Below, one piece after another: positions 11,316 through 22,776 of a stretch of DNA of 64,000 bases. Numbering within the stretch: the first letter of the stretch is position 1; the number at the start of each line of letters is the position of its first letter. Source of the DNA: Punica granatum (lineage: Eukaryota; Streptophyta; Magnoliopsida; Myrtales; Lythraceae); NCBI RefSeq assembly GCF_007655135.1, contig NC_045130.1, forward strand, positions 21,395,363-21,459,362. Direction: 5' to 3'. The notes under the pieces were generated by a model, which saw nothing but the letters and a program-made list of their open reading frames with translations, ran no database searches and was not told the DNA's origin. The position numbers and the translations under genes are program-made.

Positions 11316-11734
11316 ACTGCTTGCTCGAGTAGAGGATGCAATCAAAGATTTCAAAAGCACCCCAGTTTGATAGCAATGATCAAGGTGGAATTTCCTATAT
11401 GGCCCTCTCCTTCTTGCTTTGGATATGTGGGATGTTGTACCTAATAAAAAAGGAAATATAGTGAGATGTGCAAAATAGATGCGTAGAGTTCGGAACAAAG
11501 CTGAGACAGGCAATTAAAGTCGGGATTGACCCGACGGGGACTGACCCCAGTGCAGAAAGTAAAGTCGGGATTGACCCGAAGGGGATTGACCCCGGTAAAG
11601 TCGGGATTGACTCGAAGGGTTTGCAATATGCATGGGGTGCATACCGAATGAACTGCATGGTTCAAAGGCGCCTACCCGGTGGACTTACGAGGTGCACGAG
11701 CGCTTGCTCGGCGGGTTTGCAAGGTGCACTCCGT
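11316..11734 (-). other. A 3' internal spacer with short repeats
   Basis: Non-coding. It holds about three copies of an AAAGTCGGGATTGACCCGA-type phrase (11517-11618) and then grades into the 56-bp array. No gene seen. Confidence 0.6.
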
Positions 11735-12392
11735 TCCTGAGAAGGTGCACGCCAATTAAAGTGCATTGCAGAAATAAATGTGCACTGCGATCCTGAGAAG
11801 GTGCACGCCAATTAAAGTGCATTGCGGAAATAAATGTGCATTGCGATCCTGAGAAGGTGCACGCCAATTAAAGTGCATTGCGGAAATAAATGTGCACTGC
11901 GATCCTGAGAAGGTGCACGCCAATTAAATTGCATTGCGGAAATAAATGTGCACTGCGATCCTGAGAAGGTGCACGCCAATTAAATTGCATTGCGGAAATA
12001 AATGTGCACTGCGATCCTGAGAAGGTGCACGCCAATTAAAGTGCATTGCGGAAATAAAGGCGCACTGCGATCCTGAGAAGGTGCACGCCAATTAAAGTGC
12101 ATTGCGGAAATAAAGGCGCACTGCGATCCTGAGAAGGTGCACGCCAATTAAAGTGCATTGCGGAAATAAAGGCGCACTGCGATCCTGAGAAGGTGCACGC
12201 CAATTAAAGTGCATTGCGGAAATAAAGGCGCACTGCGATCCTGAGAAGGTGCATGCCAACTAAAGTGCATTGCGGAAATATAGGCGCACTGCAATCCTGA
12301 GAAGGTGCACGCCAACTAAAGTGCATTGCGGAAATGCGATCCTGAGAAGGTGCACGCCAATTAAAATGCATTGCGGAAATAAAGGTGCACGA
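11735..12392 (-). repeat. 56-bp tandem array in A 3' region
   Basis: About 11-12 units; GATCCTGAG recurs at 11789, 11845, 11901 and 11957. Units contain AGTGCA and TGCACT arms that could pair across about 15 nt. It occupies the same place between pol and PPT as the arrays of B, C and E but shares no primary sequence with them. Confidence 0.9.
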
Positions 12393-13040
12393 ATTAAATG
12401 CAAACGCTGAGGAGTGGTGTGAGGTGTAGAAGGAATCATTGTGCTTCCTCCATCACTGAGTTCGTCCATGTCGCAATCGATGCTGCGGTAGGATGCTTCA
12501 TTGCTTGCCAACTGATTTTGACGTCACTGAATGCCTGGAGTGCTATCCTGAAGGTCTCTCTTCGGATTTAGACTGTAGTTTTTGGCATAAGGCAAACATG
12601 CATTCGTCAAAGAGAAACTCTTTTCGGGGTTCACATCCTGCTTCCTGCATCTAGAATCAAAAGGGCTAATTGTGGTTGTCAATCTTACTCTATAGCCATA
12701 ATGAAGATGTGTAAAGAAGTCTAAATGATAATGCTTTGGGGATTTGAACATGATGACCATTTAAAGGGGTGGTCGTCTCCCGCTAAATTGTGACTCGACA
12801 AAAAAGGCTTATGTTTACAGAACGGGCATGACCCGTAGAATTTGCATTAAGGTAAACGGAGGGATTTTGGGATCCTCCACATCAAGGATACGACGATTCG
12901 ATTGCATGTCGAAACGTGTCTTGTGCTGTGAGAGTCAAAGAGAGTTTGCTTGCATCGGAGACTGCCAAACTACTAATTGTTGTCGCTTCACACTGAGTGT
13001 AGCTGTCATTTCATAGTTGAGCTGCCGAAGGCCCCTAACT
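12393..13040 (-). other. A 3'-UTR spacer without recognised content
   Basis: Non-coding stretch between the hairpin module and the 56-bp array. Short ORFs on both strands show no recognised motif. Confidence 0.5.
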
Positions 13041-13045
13041 TTTGC

Positions 13046-13318
13046 CTAGGTCGCAAGACGCGTGACGACCTAGCGGTGTATTCTTTTAGACTCTTCTCTC
13101 ATTTAGAGCTCACCTTTTGCTATGACCGTCCTGATTGGATCTGGTCATACCTCTCGGTTCCTCTAACTTTTGCCTAGGGCACCCTTTCGGGTTTTCACTC
13201 TAGCGAGGATTTTGTTTTGTACTCTCCTTTTGCCACGGCCCCCCTTTGCGGGATTTTAAACCGTGCCCCTCATTCCCTAATTTTTGCCTAGGCCGCCTCA
13301 AAGAGGTTTTCAACCTAG
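13046..13318 (-). ncRNA. Five-hairpin 3'-UTR module of element A
   Basis: Inverted repeats on the minus strand at 13288-13318, 13234-13265, 13174-13203, 13121-13149 and 13046-13073. Each has an outer stem, usually a 4-5 nt 5' bulge (often AAAA), an inner stem and a small loop, then GCAAAA(G/A)NNAG. The order and type match element C, but stem sequences differ with pairing kept. For example the fourth stem is TATGACC/GGTCATA here and TGCGGTC/GACCGCA in C. Putative structured element of the genomic RNA or cDNA; function unknown. Confidence 0.6.
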
Positions 13319-13492
13319 CGGGAGATTCATTATTTTTCTCTCAGGAAAAGTTCAGAGAAAGGGAAAGAGCAGAAGAGGGGAGTGTATTAGTAAGCAGAAA
13401 TGAAAGTGTTGAGAAATTGTACATGCGACGAAAGCTAAAAATGTAAATGTACATTTGAGAAAAACATCCACAGTGGAATGAGAGAAACACCA

Positions 13493-15244
13493 TCATGGAT
13501 AGTATTTCTTAAGTGTATCAGCATTGACCGGAAGAGCGTTCTCGTTCCCGTCCATATCATTGAGAATGATTGCCCCCCCGTCAAAGACTTTTTTAACGAT
13601 GAAGGGACCGTCGTATTTGTAAGCAAACTTGCCCCTGGAATCAGGGGCGATATGCAAAACTTTCCGCAGGACGAGGTCGCCGGGGCTGAACTCGCGGGGA
13701 CGAACTTTCTTATTAAAAGCTCGGGCCATTCTTTGCTGATAGCACTGACCGTGGCAAAGTGCTGTTAGCCGCCTCTCATCAATGAGATTGAGCTGTTCGT
13801 AGCGTTGCTTCGCCCATTCTGCTTCCTTGAGCTTGGACTCGGCGAGGACCCTCATAGAGGGAATCTCTACTTCGATTGGAAGAACTGCTTCCATGCCGTA
13901 GACCAAAGAATACGGGGTTGCTCCAGTGGACGAGCGGATAGAAGTCCGATACGCCAAGAGTGCGAACGGGAGCATCTCGTGCCAGTCTCTGTAATTCACT
14001 GTCATCTTTTCAATGATTTTCTTTATGTTCTTGTTTGCTGCCTCTACCGCGCCGTTCATTTGTGGACGATACGGAGAGGAGTTGCGGTGTAGGATCTTGA
14101 ACTGTGCACAAAGCTCGTCAATGAGCTTATTATTCAAATTCTTGGCATTGTCTGTGACAAGTGTCGCAGGGACCCCGTAACGTGCGATAATGTCGCGTTT
14201 GAGGAAGCGTGCCACGGTTTTTGCAGTGACCGATGCCAGGGTGATAGTTTCGATCCATTTGGTGAAGTAATCGATAGCTACCAGTATGTACAGGTGCCCA
14301 TTGGATGCTTTGGGGTTAATAGGACCAATCACGTCCATGCCCCACATTGAAAAGGGCCACGGAGCAACCATTGGATGCAGCTCGTTGGGTGGTGCTCTGA
14401 TCTGATTCGCATAGACTTGACACAAATGACAATGCCTGACATGTTTGACGCAGTCAGTCTCCATGGTGGACCAGAAATACCCAAGTCGCATGAGCTTCTT
14501 TGCTAGCATGAGCCCGTTCATATGAGGTCCGCAATTTCCCTTGTGCACTTCTTCCATGAGGCGTTGTGCCTCATTTTCATCAACACATCGAAGCAGTGTG
14601 GCATCGAATGAACGGCGGTAGAGGGTTTCACCACTAAGGAAGAAATTTACTGCAATGCGCCGAAGAGTCCTCCGGTCATGTCGATCGGTGAACGCTGGGA
14701 ATTGACCCGTTTGTAGCAAGTGTTTAATGTCTGCATACCACGGTTTGCCTTCGACAGCGTCGATTACATCGCAATGGGCAGGACCCTGAGCAATCTCAAA
14801 CTCGAGGGGCTCGATGAGATTCTCTTTTGTGATGCTAACCATGGAAGCGAGCGTTGCGAGTGCATCGGCGAACTGGTTCTTCATGCGCGGTGTGTATATA
14901 AATGAGATGTCCTTGAAGTTCTCTGTCAAGTCTTCGAGATACTCATGATATGGGACCAGTTTCGGATCTTTCGTCTTCCACTGTTTGAGTGTCTGAAAGA
15001 TTGTGAGCATAGAATCTCCAAACACTTCGAGCTCCTTGACTTTGAGGTCGATCGCCGCCTGCAAGCCGAGGATACATGCCTCATATTCGGCTATGTTGTT
15101 GGTGCAGGGGAAATCAATCTTCGCTGCAACAGGGAAATGACGCCCTTCCGGGGATATCAGCACTGCGCCAATACCTGACCCGGTGGAATTGACTGCACCA
15201 TCAAAGTACATCTTCCATCTAGTGATTTCCTCCTCACCACTCAT
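13493..15244 (-). pseudogene. Element A archaeal-type RNase H plus integrase (pol C-terminal half)
   Basis: Encodes the second RNase H (MYFDGA, NNIAEYEA, FGDSMLT and NQFADAL, so all four acidic residues are present) and a full integrase. The integrase has the HHCC zinc region ending HCHLC, catalytic Asp in GMDVIGP, Asp in TDNAKNLNN and Glu in GAVEAANKN, with a C-terminal domain ending KKYYP. No chromodomain. It is open for 583 codons from a Met at 15244, but that Met is an accident. Comparison with C shows a single-base deletion near 15252-15256 that moves pol into another frame, so the two halves overlap by ATGA. The integrase half itself looks undamaged. Confidence 0.85.
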
Positions 15245-16933
15245 TTGGAGGATTTTTCATCTGGAAAGTCAGAGTTGATTGGTGTGTCATCAACAATTGG
15301 GAACTCTGCTAGATGATCTGCTATCGCTTGGCCCTTCATTGATGTGCGCGACACATATTCGATGTCGTACTCAGTCAGTTGGCAACGCCATTTTGCTATG
15401 TTCCTCATGGAGGACGGACTGCTAAGTAGATATTTCAAAGGATCTGTCTTTGACAGCAGGCGAACAGTATGGTAGAGAGTGTATTGTCGGAGCTTTTGCA
15501 TGACCCACACAAGTGCGCAACACATTTTCTCTATCTCAAGGTAGTTGGACTCCCCTTCAGTGAACTTTTTGCTTAAATAATAAATTGCTCGCTCTGCGTG
15601 AGAGGAATCGTCCTTTTGCCCTAACATGCATCCAATGGATTGTCGGCGTACCGTCAGGTACAAAATGAGCGGACGGTCTGGTGAAGGTGGAACCAACACC
15701 GGTGGCTGAATTAGATATGCCTTGATGGTATCAAAAGCTTTCTGACACTCGTCATCCCATTCGACCACTGCATTTTTGCGAAGCAAACGGAAGAGTGGTT
15801 GGCACTTGTCTGTCAAGTTCGCAATGAAACGCTCGATGTAATTCAGCCGTCCTAAGAAGCTCCTCACTTCACGCACTGTCGATGGAGGGGGCAATTCCAT
15901 GATCGCTTTAACTTTGTCAGGGTCGACCTTGATGCCTTCCTCACTAACTATAAACCCTAATAATTTCCCTGACTTGACGCCAAATGTGCATTTCGCTGGG
16001 TTAAGTCGGAGTTTATCCTTCTTGAGACGGTTGAACAATCGTTTGAGGTTAACCAAATGATCTTCTCCTTCTTTGGACTTCGCGATCATGTCGTCGACAT
16101 AGACCTCGATCTCTTTATGCATCATGTCATGAAAGAGAGTGACCATTGCCCGTTGATAGGTTGCCCCGGCATTTTTGAGACCGAAAGGCATGACCTTGTA
16201 GCAAAATGTACCCCACATCGTGATGAATGTGGTCTTGACTTTGTCTTCTTCGGCCATCTGAATCTGATTGTATCCAGAGAAACCGTCCATGAAGGAGAAT
16301 TGTGTGTGGCGCGCTGTATTGTCCACCAAGACATCGATGTGAGGCAGCGGAAAGTTATCCTTTGGGCTAGCCCTATTGAGATCTCGGTAGTCGATGCAGA
16401 CTCTGACTTTCCCATTCTTCTTCTCCACTGGAACAATGTTCGCTACCCATTCAGAGTAATTGCATACCTCCAAGAATCCCGCGTCTACCTGCTTGATGAC
16501 TTCTTCCTTAATGCGTAAGAGAAGGTCAGCTCGTTGACGTCGCAAGTGTTGGTGCTTGGGTGGGAATCTTTCAGTATCGAGTGGGAGGAAATGCTTCGCG
16601 ATTGAGGGGTCTAGGCCTGGCATATCGGCGTAGGACCATGCAAAGACCTCCTGATACTCTGTTAAGAAGTCGATCATTCGGGCCCTCTGTGCAAGGTCGA
16701 GTCCCGTTCCGATTCTAAGGGTGCGTGGTTCTTCTGCATTGCCTATGTTGATGTCTTCGGTTGGCTCGACGGAAGTGAGTTGGTGGTTTTCGAGACGATG
16801 CAAACTCTCTTCTATCTCGGGCACGCGATTGTCCTCGTCAAGTCCTTCCCCGAAGTATATGGGTAGGGACCTTCCGAGGTGTGTTTCGAGTGAATCCGAA
16901 TCGTTATATCCGTGATTTGGATTCGATTGGAGC
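15241..16933 (-). pseudogene. Element A reverse transcriptase plus first RNase H (pol N-terminal half)
   Basis: Begins at the candidate splice acceptor (exon starts at 16933; a Met codon at 16941 lies inside the intron-like gap). It contains the aspartate-family linker (TLRIGTGLDLAQRARMIDFL), RT with VDYRDL-type motif (CIDYRDLN), FMDGFSGYNQI, PFGLKNAGATYQ and the YVDD active site. The Ty3-type RNase H follows; its first catalytic position reads LYLTV with Thr in place of Asp, as usual in dual-RNase H elements where this copy becomes a connection domain. It ends at a TGA caused by a one-base deletion compared with C. Confidence 0.85.
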
Positions 16934-17124
16934 CTGGACATGAAAGTGAATTGTTTTAGAAATTAAAGGTGTTAGAAGTGAGTGCAAGAGAGAGAATTTA
17001 GACACAGGAAATCAAAAAGCATGCAGGGATTCTATTAACAAGCCATAACAAAAGCCCCTCTTCTGTCATGTGGCTTATGGCATTGCTGACATGCAGGTAG
17101 CATTATGTATAAAGACCGTCTTAC
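16934..17124 (-). other. Candidate intron between protease and RT, element A
   Basis: On the minus strand the donor is GT|GTAAGA at 17124 and the acceptor TTTCATGTCCAG ends at 16934. The protease frame meets TAA immediately after the donor. The RT frame is open back to the acceptor. Removal of 191 bp keeps frame, exactly as in C. Ogre elements are known to carry an intron here. Confidence 0.6.
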
Positions 17125-17697
17125 ACATCGGCAACTATGGCCGAGTAGAGCGGAATTGAAGTCCAGTTGGTAAGCTCCTCATCCTCCCGTACAGGGCGGA
17201 TATGAACCTTAGAAGATATCTCCTCAGTGACGGCATATATGGCTGGCAAAGCCAAAAACGCTTCAACTGCATCCGAAGAGAAGTCATCTGTTTCAGTGAT
17301 CGGACTCTCGGAGGTGCCTCCCATGATTTGCGGTGGTGCTGCAAAAAATTGTGAGAGCGGTGGAACCGGAATGCCCCTACAGAGCTTCCCGTAATATGCA
17401 GCAAGGCGGTGTAGATGTTTTCCACGACGAGCTTGCATGATCTCATGGCAGGAGGGGCGAAAGCCGAGTCCCCTCCTATTGCGGTATTCCTCCATTTCAA
17501 TCGATCGAAGGATTCCCTGTGCACGTGCCCCGAGTCCAGTTCCAGGGACGTAATTACCTTTCCAATCATGCGATCAGTTCGTGATGGATTAACCTCTCCG
17601 TAGTCTCGAATTACGGAGATCATGTCGAAAGAATGGAAGGGAAGATTCTGGTCTTCGCCAATGCTGATATAAGGGATAGCCGTTTCCTTATAGCCCA
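17125..17697 (-). pseudogene. Element A protease-region C-terminal fragment
   Basis: Matches C's region after the protease domain (YKETAVPYIS, PFHSF, VIRDYGE, RRGLGF.PSCHEI, LHRLAAYYG). It starts abruptly at 17697 without the protease active site. A deletion of about 10 bp around 17545-17560 (after IGKV) shifts the frame, so the segment is split over two minus-strand frames (upstream part in one, 17495-17121 in the other). It ends at the candidate splice donor. Non-functional. Confidence 0.8.
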
Positions 17698-18621
17698 ATT
17701 CGCCTCACCAACTCACTTCTTCCCCGAGGCTGACGCCGAACAAGAACGCAGACTGAAGCGAATGGAAGAGACAATATGAGCCCTGCAAGCAAACGATGCT
17801 CGACCCGATGCGCGCTATGGTGACTACAGTTTATTCCCAGGCATGCGGCTGCCCCCGAAGTTCAAAATCCCGGAGTTCAAGGCCTACGGGGGCACGACGG
17901 ATCCACGCCACCATCTCCGCCATTACCGGGGGAAGATGCTACAGTATTGAGAGTACGAGGAGTTCGTCATCCATTCCTTCCAAGACAGCCTATCGGGTTC
18001 CGCTCTCGATTGGTTCATGTCGTTGAAAGCCGAGGACATCCCGACGTGGGAGGACCTCTCCCAGAAGTTTATCGACCAATACCGATATTGCGCGAAAACG
18101 CCTCTCACACTTCTGGAGTTGAGCACAAAAGAAATGGCGCGGGGCCAAAGGTTCGAGGAATATGCTGCCAAGTGGCGTGCCCAAGTAGCAAAGCGCATCC
18201 CTCCGATCAGCGAAGCACAACAGGTTCAGTTGTTTCACTCCAAGCTGAGAGGGATATATTATTCGCACCTGTTGGCCCACACTTCTTCATTCTCCGACCT
18301 CATCGAGGCCGGGAAAAAGCTTGATTTGGGGATCAAGCTCAGGAGGATGGAAGGCCCCGCCGACAAGAGGGAAGAGCCATCGAAGAAGGTCCCTGCAATG
18401 TCCCAGTCTTCCGGCGGGAGGAGAGGAAAGGAAGCCTCGGTTAACGCCGTCAACACGGCACATCAGGCGTCCCAACAATATTCGGTGGATCTCACGACCA
18501 CACCGACTGCCGCTCCTACGTACTTCCCTCCACCTCCACCGCATCAACCTCAGTCGATTTATTACTCAACTCCTCCGGCCCCGCCGACAATGACCTCGTA
18601 ATCATATGACCCCTACGCGTC
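17698..18621 (+). pseudogene. gag: Element C gag, N-terminally truncated first piece
   Basis: Homologous to E's gag from the HFFP.AD.EQERRLKR segment through the Retrotrans_gag core (FKIPEFK, HSFQDSLSGSALDWFMSLKAEDIP, FIDQYRYC, LSTKEMARGQ) into a Pro-rich linker. It is broken by in-frame stops TGA 17777, TGA 17948 and TAA 18599. The 5' half is missing because the sequence starts at the A-C junction; the 3' part is displaced to 36386 by the insertion of B. Coding frame is conserved otherwise, so decay followed loss of function. Confidence 0.85.
18617..18621. repeat. Target-site duplication of element B, left copy
   Basis: GCGTC immediately before the B LTR; the same five bases follow B at 36381-36385. 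Joining across them keeps C's gag frame. Confidence 0.85.
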
Positions 18622-21385
18622 CGTACACACCCGAATTTCATCTCGTCGGGGCACGCATGCGCGAAGGCCATGCAACGCACCTTGGGAGTGTCCACTTTCC
18701 TGGGGACGCGCGACGGACACGCGTGAGAAGGAGTCGCCCCTTACTGTTTACGACCCGGAGGTCGGGGGCCGTTGAGTCGCCCGGGTCTAGGGGTACGGGG
18801 TACACCTAAATGTTAAGGCAATGGTCATGCGGAACCGAAAATTCCGAATTCGGGGGTTCTATTACGTGTGGGCCTATATCCCGCACGCCCTTTCGGTACT
18901 CTAGTTTGCTAGGCTTGCTGTTTTGTTTATTTACCGCGTGATTTAGGGTTGCACTTGACTCGCCCGTTTTGATACCGTAAAGTCAATGAATCGATTGAGT
19001 TGGACCAAGAATCCGAAAGATGAGTAAGCTTGTGAGTCGAGGAATCGATTCACTATCTTATCGTTACAGTTCATCGAACCACGATGGTCGATTCCTTGCG
19101 CGAATCGAGACCACGAGTATTCGAGCTTACTCATCTCTTGGTGACAATAGATCGACTTGACCGGTTCGACACTCGGACCTCTCGCTCGCCGATTGGGGAT
19201 CCTTACAAGTGAATGAGTGAATATACAAGTAAAATCCTCACAATGTTCTCTCGAATAATTACAAAGTGTAACTGACTAAGTAAATGGATCCCGATCGGTT
19301 TGCATTGGGCCAATATTCCGCTCCGGCTCACCGTGTGTTTTGAATGACCGATAAATAAATTAAGGCAACGCGGGCTCAAAGAGCCGGGGGTCGGGTCCAA
19401 TCGAATCGACGGTTTGCAGGAGAACCGATTAGTTCCCACTGCAACCGTTGGACCGATTGAGCTCCCGGGTGATATCTAAACACGTTTCACGCATCCAAAC
19501 CAAATTGCCTTCCACATAGGCCATGTTTGGAGCGCAATGGTGACTCGAGGCTAGATCCCATTCCGCACTCGGGTTGCACGCGCTGAGTGAATTAGGAGGC
19601 GTTGGACCTCGTGTTCGGTGATTTGGGGTGTTGGACCCCGTGCAACACGTAACCTATGAGCTTGGACCCGAATTGCAACAAATCAATAAAAGATAATGGA
19701 AAACAGAAGAAAACTGATAAAACTGATGAAAGACAGATAACAACTAAAAAATATAGGTGAATACAGACAAGTTGTGTGTTAAGTCGAATGTACATGATTT
19801 AATCAGTTATTAACCGGGGTTAATTAAAAAACAATGCGTCTATCCTAGGCAAACATAGATGGTGGGCTAAAATATGGTTCTAAGCCGATTATGTGTGTGA
19901 ATTTGTTTTAAGATTCTTATTCAGTGAGATGACACGCGGTTTCACCGAATTAGCCAAACTCGTATTTTGACTCTAGATTGGAATCTAGCATTCCGCCTAT
20001 TCACTATCTAATGTTTGATTAAGCCAAATGCATGATTAATCCGGTTTTTCGTGTTTCGTAAATGAAATGAATTGTTCACCACCGAATCTACGGTAGAAAG
20101 ATAGGAACACCGAAAGTGAACGGAATGGGCCGTGCGAATGAAACTCGCACCCGAAAGGGTTGCCCTTTCCTGCCCATAGATCGAGGTGTTTCCAACTCCC
20201 TAACACCTAGGATATCGGTGAATCACGGAATGACGATTATGCCCTTGGATAAAATTGCGATGTTCGTATGTAAATTGGAAATCACGTCACACGAAGAAAT
20301 CTAAGGAGGACTCGTGCGTCTTGACTCGAGCCGCCTCAAATCGGGCCCGGACTCGAGTCATAGCACGCGAGTACTCGTTAGACATCAATTCTATTCGTGT
20401 TACGTGTCTCGTTGTTTTGAAATTGTGATCTTTTAAGGAAAAGGGCATTCCCGCCGTTCCGTGATCCATCGATGCGTTTACGAATTAAGGATCGATTAAC
20501 CCGATTATTTAGTCCAAGTGATTTAATTAATCGAGTGGCACGTCCCGTTTCTCATTTGTGGAGTGGTTTAATGATTGAGACCGCGAACCTCAATTGTTAT
20601 GGATCAATGAAATGATTGTTCGATATTAACATACCTAACATACGAATTGACATGAAACCAATGATTAAATGAAAATTGTGATGACAATCAATTCCAAGAA
20701 TCGGTTTTGACCGTTTCTTGCATGCATAAAACATCAAACACGATGACAACGTACATTTTTTACATAGCCGGTGCCGCCATGATCTTAGGAACGCGATTAA
20801 ACATACAAACAAGCACAAACACAATATTTAGAGGAATCGACAAAACGGCCCCGACTCATGGGAAGCGAAAAATGTAACAACTCGGGAAAACAACTTGAGT
20901 CGGGGAAAGGAGGCCATCTATGGCCCGAGGAAGCCAAGAGGGGCTCTCAGCCACCTCCCTTGGGGTGAGGCCGAGAGGCTCCTTCGGCTTGCTCGAGCCA
21001 ACGAAGTCTCCTCGACTCCGATTCAAACTATTTCCCGACATGCTAGCACTATATACGATGAATACATGCATAATACGATGTAAAAAAAACACATAAAAAC
21101 GTAAACTTGTGTGCGAATCGGTCATGGACTTCCTTATCTCCCCACAAACGCAAAGAAAACGTAAAAATCCTAACTTCTCTGGGTCGGGAATGATTATACC
21201 TAGACCCGGGATGCGGGAAAGAGTCGGAGAAGTGGCAAAGGGAGTCGGGAGACTCGGCTGGAACGAACAGACCCGAACTGGTGCAGTCGGGTCGACTGGC
21301 AGACCCGACTGGCAGTCTGGCTTGTCGGGGCTGTACCGGTTGATCGGGATAGAATTTTCGCGCGGAGCCAGTTACGTTGGATTCC

Positions 21386-22190
21386 CAAGAGACTAAGGAT
21401 CGCGTCTGCGGTGGTTTCGGGAGGAGAGCACGCGTAGATTTTCTGGAAATCAAAAACAAAGTCGGGTCAGTAAAAAAAAGGACAGACCCAGCCGGGTCAA
21501 ATCAGATCCGACTGGCGCCCGATGAAGAAACGGCTCCACAGGAGGCTCCCGGTGGTATTTTGACGTAAGGTCGGTGGCATTGAATTCCTAACTGACTGAG
21601 GATCATGGTGATAGGTGGCTCGTAGCAAGATTCAACCCGAGCTGACCTGTACGTTCCTGCAAAGTTCGGGCCAGAAAAGACGACCAGAGGAACAAACCCG
21701 ACTGACACCCCGATGAAGAAACGACTCTACGGGAGGCTCCCGGTGGTATTTTGGTGCAAGTTCGGTGGCATTGGACTCCTAACTGACTGAGGATCATTCC
21801 TGCGTTGGTTTCATGAGGATTGGACATGTAGAGTTTCTGGAAATCAAAAACAAAGTCGGGTTAGCTAGCAGAAAACAGAACCGACTGGGCGGAACTGACC
21901 TTACTGGGCAGGTCGGAAAGGAATGGCTGTCCCGGAGGCTCCCTGTGGTATTTTGGTGCAAGATCGGTGGCATTGGACTCCTAACTGACTGAGGATCATT
22001 GTGATAGGTGGCTCGTAGCAAGATTCAACCCGAGCTGACCTGTACGTTCCTGCAAAGTTCGGGTCAGAAAAGACGACCAGAGGAACAAACCCGACTGACA
22101 CCCCGATGAAGAAACGACTCTACGGGACGCTCCCGGTGGTCTTTTGATGCAAGGTCGGTGGCATTGGACTCCTAACTGAGTGAGGATCAT
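21386..22190 (-). repeat. About 195-bp tandem repeats inside B 3' LTR
   Basis: The CTAACTGACTGAGGATCAT phrase recurs at about 21589, 21780, 21982 and 22173 (spacings 191, 202, 191) with a degenerate first copy near 21390. The alternating lengths suggest a dimeric unit. The same repeats are in the 5' LTR (33418-34218). They occupy the same post-TATA zone as A's 44-bp array. Confidence 0.85.
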
Positions 22191-22768
22191 GCCTGCAGTG
22201 GTTTCATGATGATTGGACATGTCGATTTTCCTGAAAGATGCAAAGAAAACCGGTAAAAAAACTGGAAAAATCTGTGAAGGGAGAAAAGAGGGAAATGGCG
22301 GTGGTGCACGGTTGGACGGCTCTCGGCACGCGACCACCTCGTCACGGGGGAGAGTGAGGGTTGTAAGGAACCCCTAGAAAGTGATGGCACGACTCGCCAT
22401 AGTCGTGGGGTGGTGGAAATGTCGAGGAAGCCCGGGAAACCGTGAAAATGCCTATGGAACTCGGTTCTGGACAGAGGTGGTTTGGCAAGCTGGAAGCTTC
22501 AAATTGCAAAACTAACACCGGAAATGGACTCGGGAGGTCAAAAACATGTGGGATATGAAGTTTGGTTGAAGTTGGCTAAGGTTGGGTGGTGGTCGCCGGA
22601 AAACGGTTGAGTTTTCGAACAATTTTGCCTTGTAACCGGGCTGAGGGAAGGCTATGCGATTTCTGAAAAAATGCTGAAGTTGAGAGGGCTTGGAGAGGGT
22701 TTCCTAGAGTGAGAAAGCTAGAGAGATGATGGAAGTTTAGTTGTGATTAAGTTAATGACCCAATGGGC

Positions 22769-22776
22769 TTATAAAG
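22769..22776 (-). promoter_or_regulatory. TATA box of B 3' LTR
   Basis: CTTTATAAG-type sequence on the minus strand, with CTCTCTAGCTTTCTCACTCTAGG-like pyrimidine-rich sequence downstream. The 5' LTR copy is at 34801-34808. Confidence 0.55.

Larger units (their letters stand above)
5951..17697 (-). mobile_element. Element A: 5'-truncated Tat-lineage retrotransposon
   Basis: In minus-strand order: C-terminal protease segment (17697-17125), intron-like gap (17124-16934), RT-RNase H (16933-15241), second RNase H-integrase (15244-13493), five-hairpin module (13318-13046), 56-bp array (12392-11735), PPT and 3' LTR (11300-5951). Its 5' LTR, ORF1, gag and N-terminal protease are missing. The break at 17697 joins it head-to-head to C's gag. 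It is inserted in the leader of C in opposite orientation. Confidence 0.85.

Noticed and set aside
16057..16518. Plus-strand ORF of 153 codons over A's RT
   Set aside because: Antisense shadow of the RT coding sequence. The same applies to many ORFs opposite C pol and E gag.
5951..18621. Large inversion as the cause of the opposed pol genes
   Set aside because: Independent insertion of A in reverse orientation plus one deletion explains the LTR, PPT and domain order with fewer steps.
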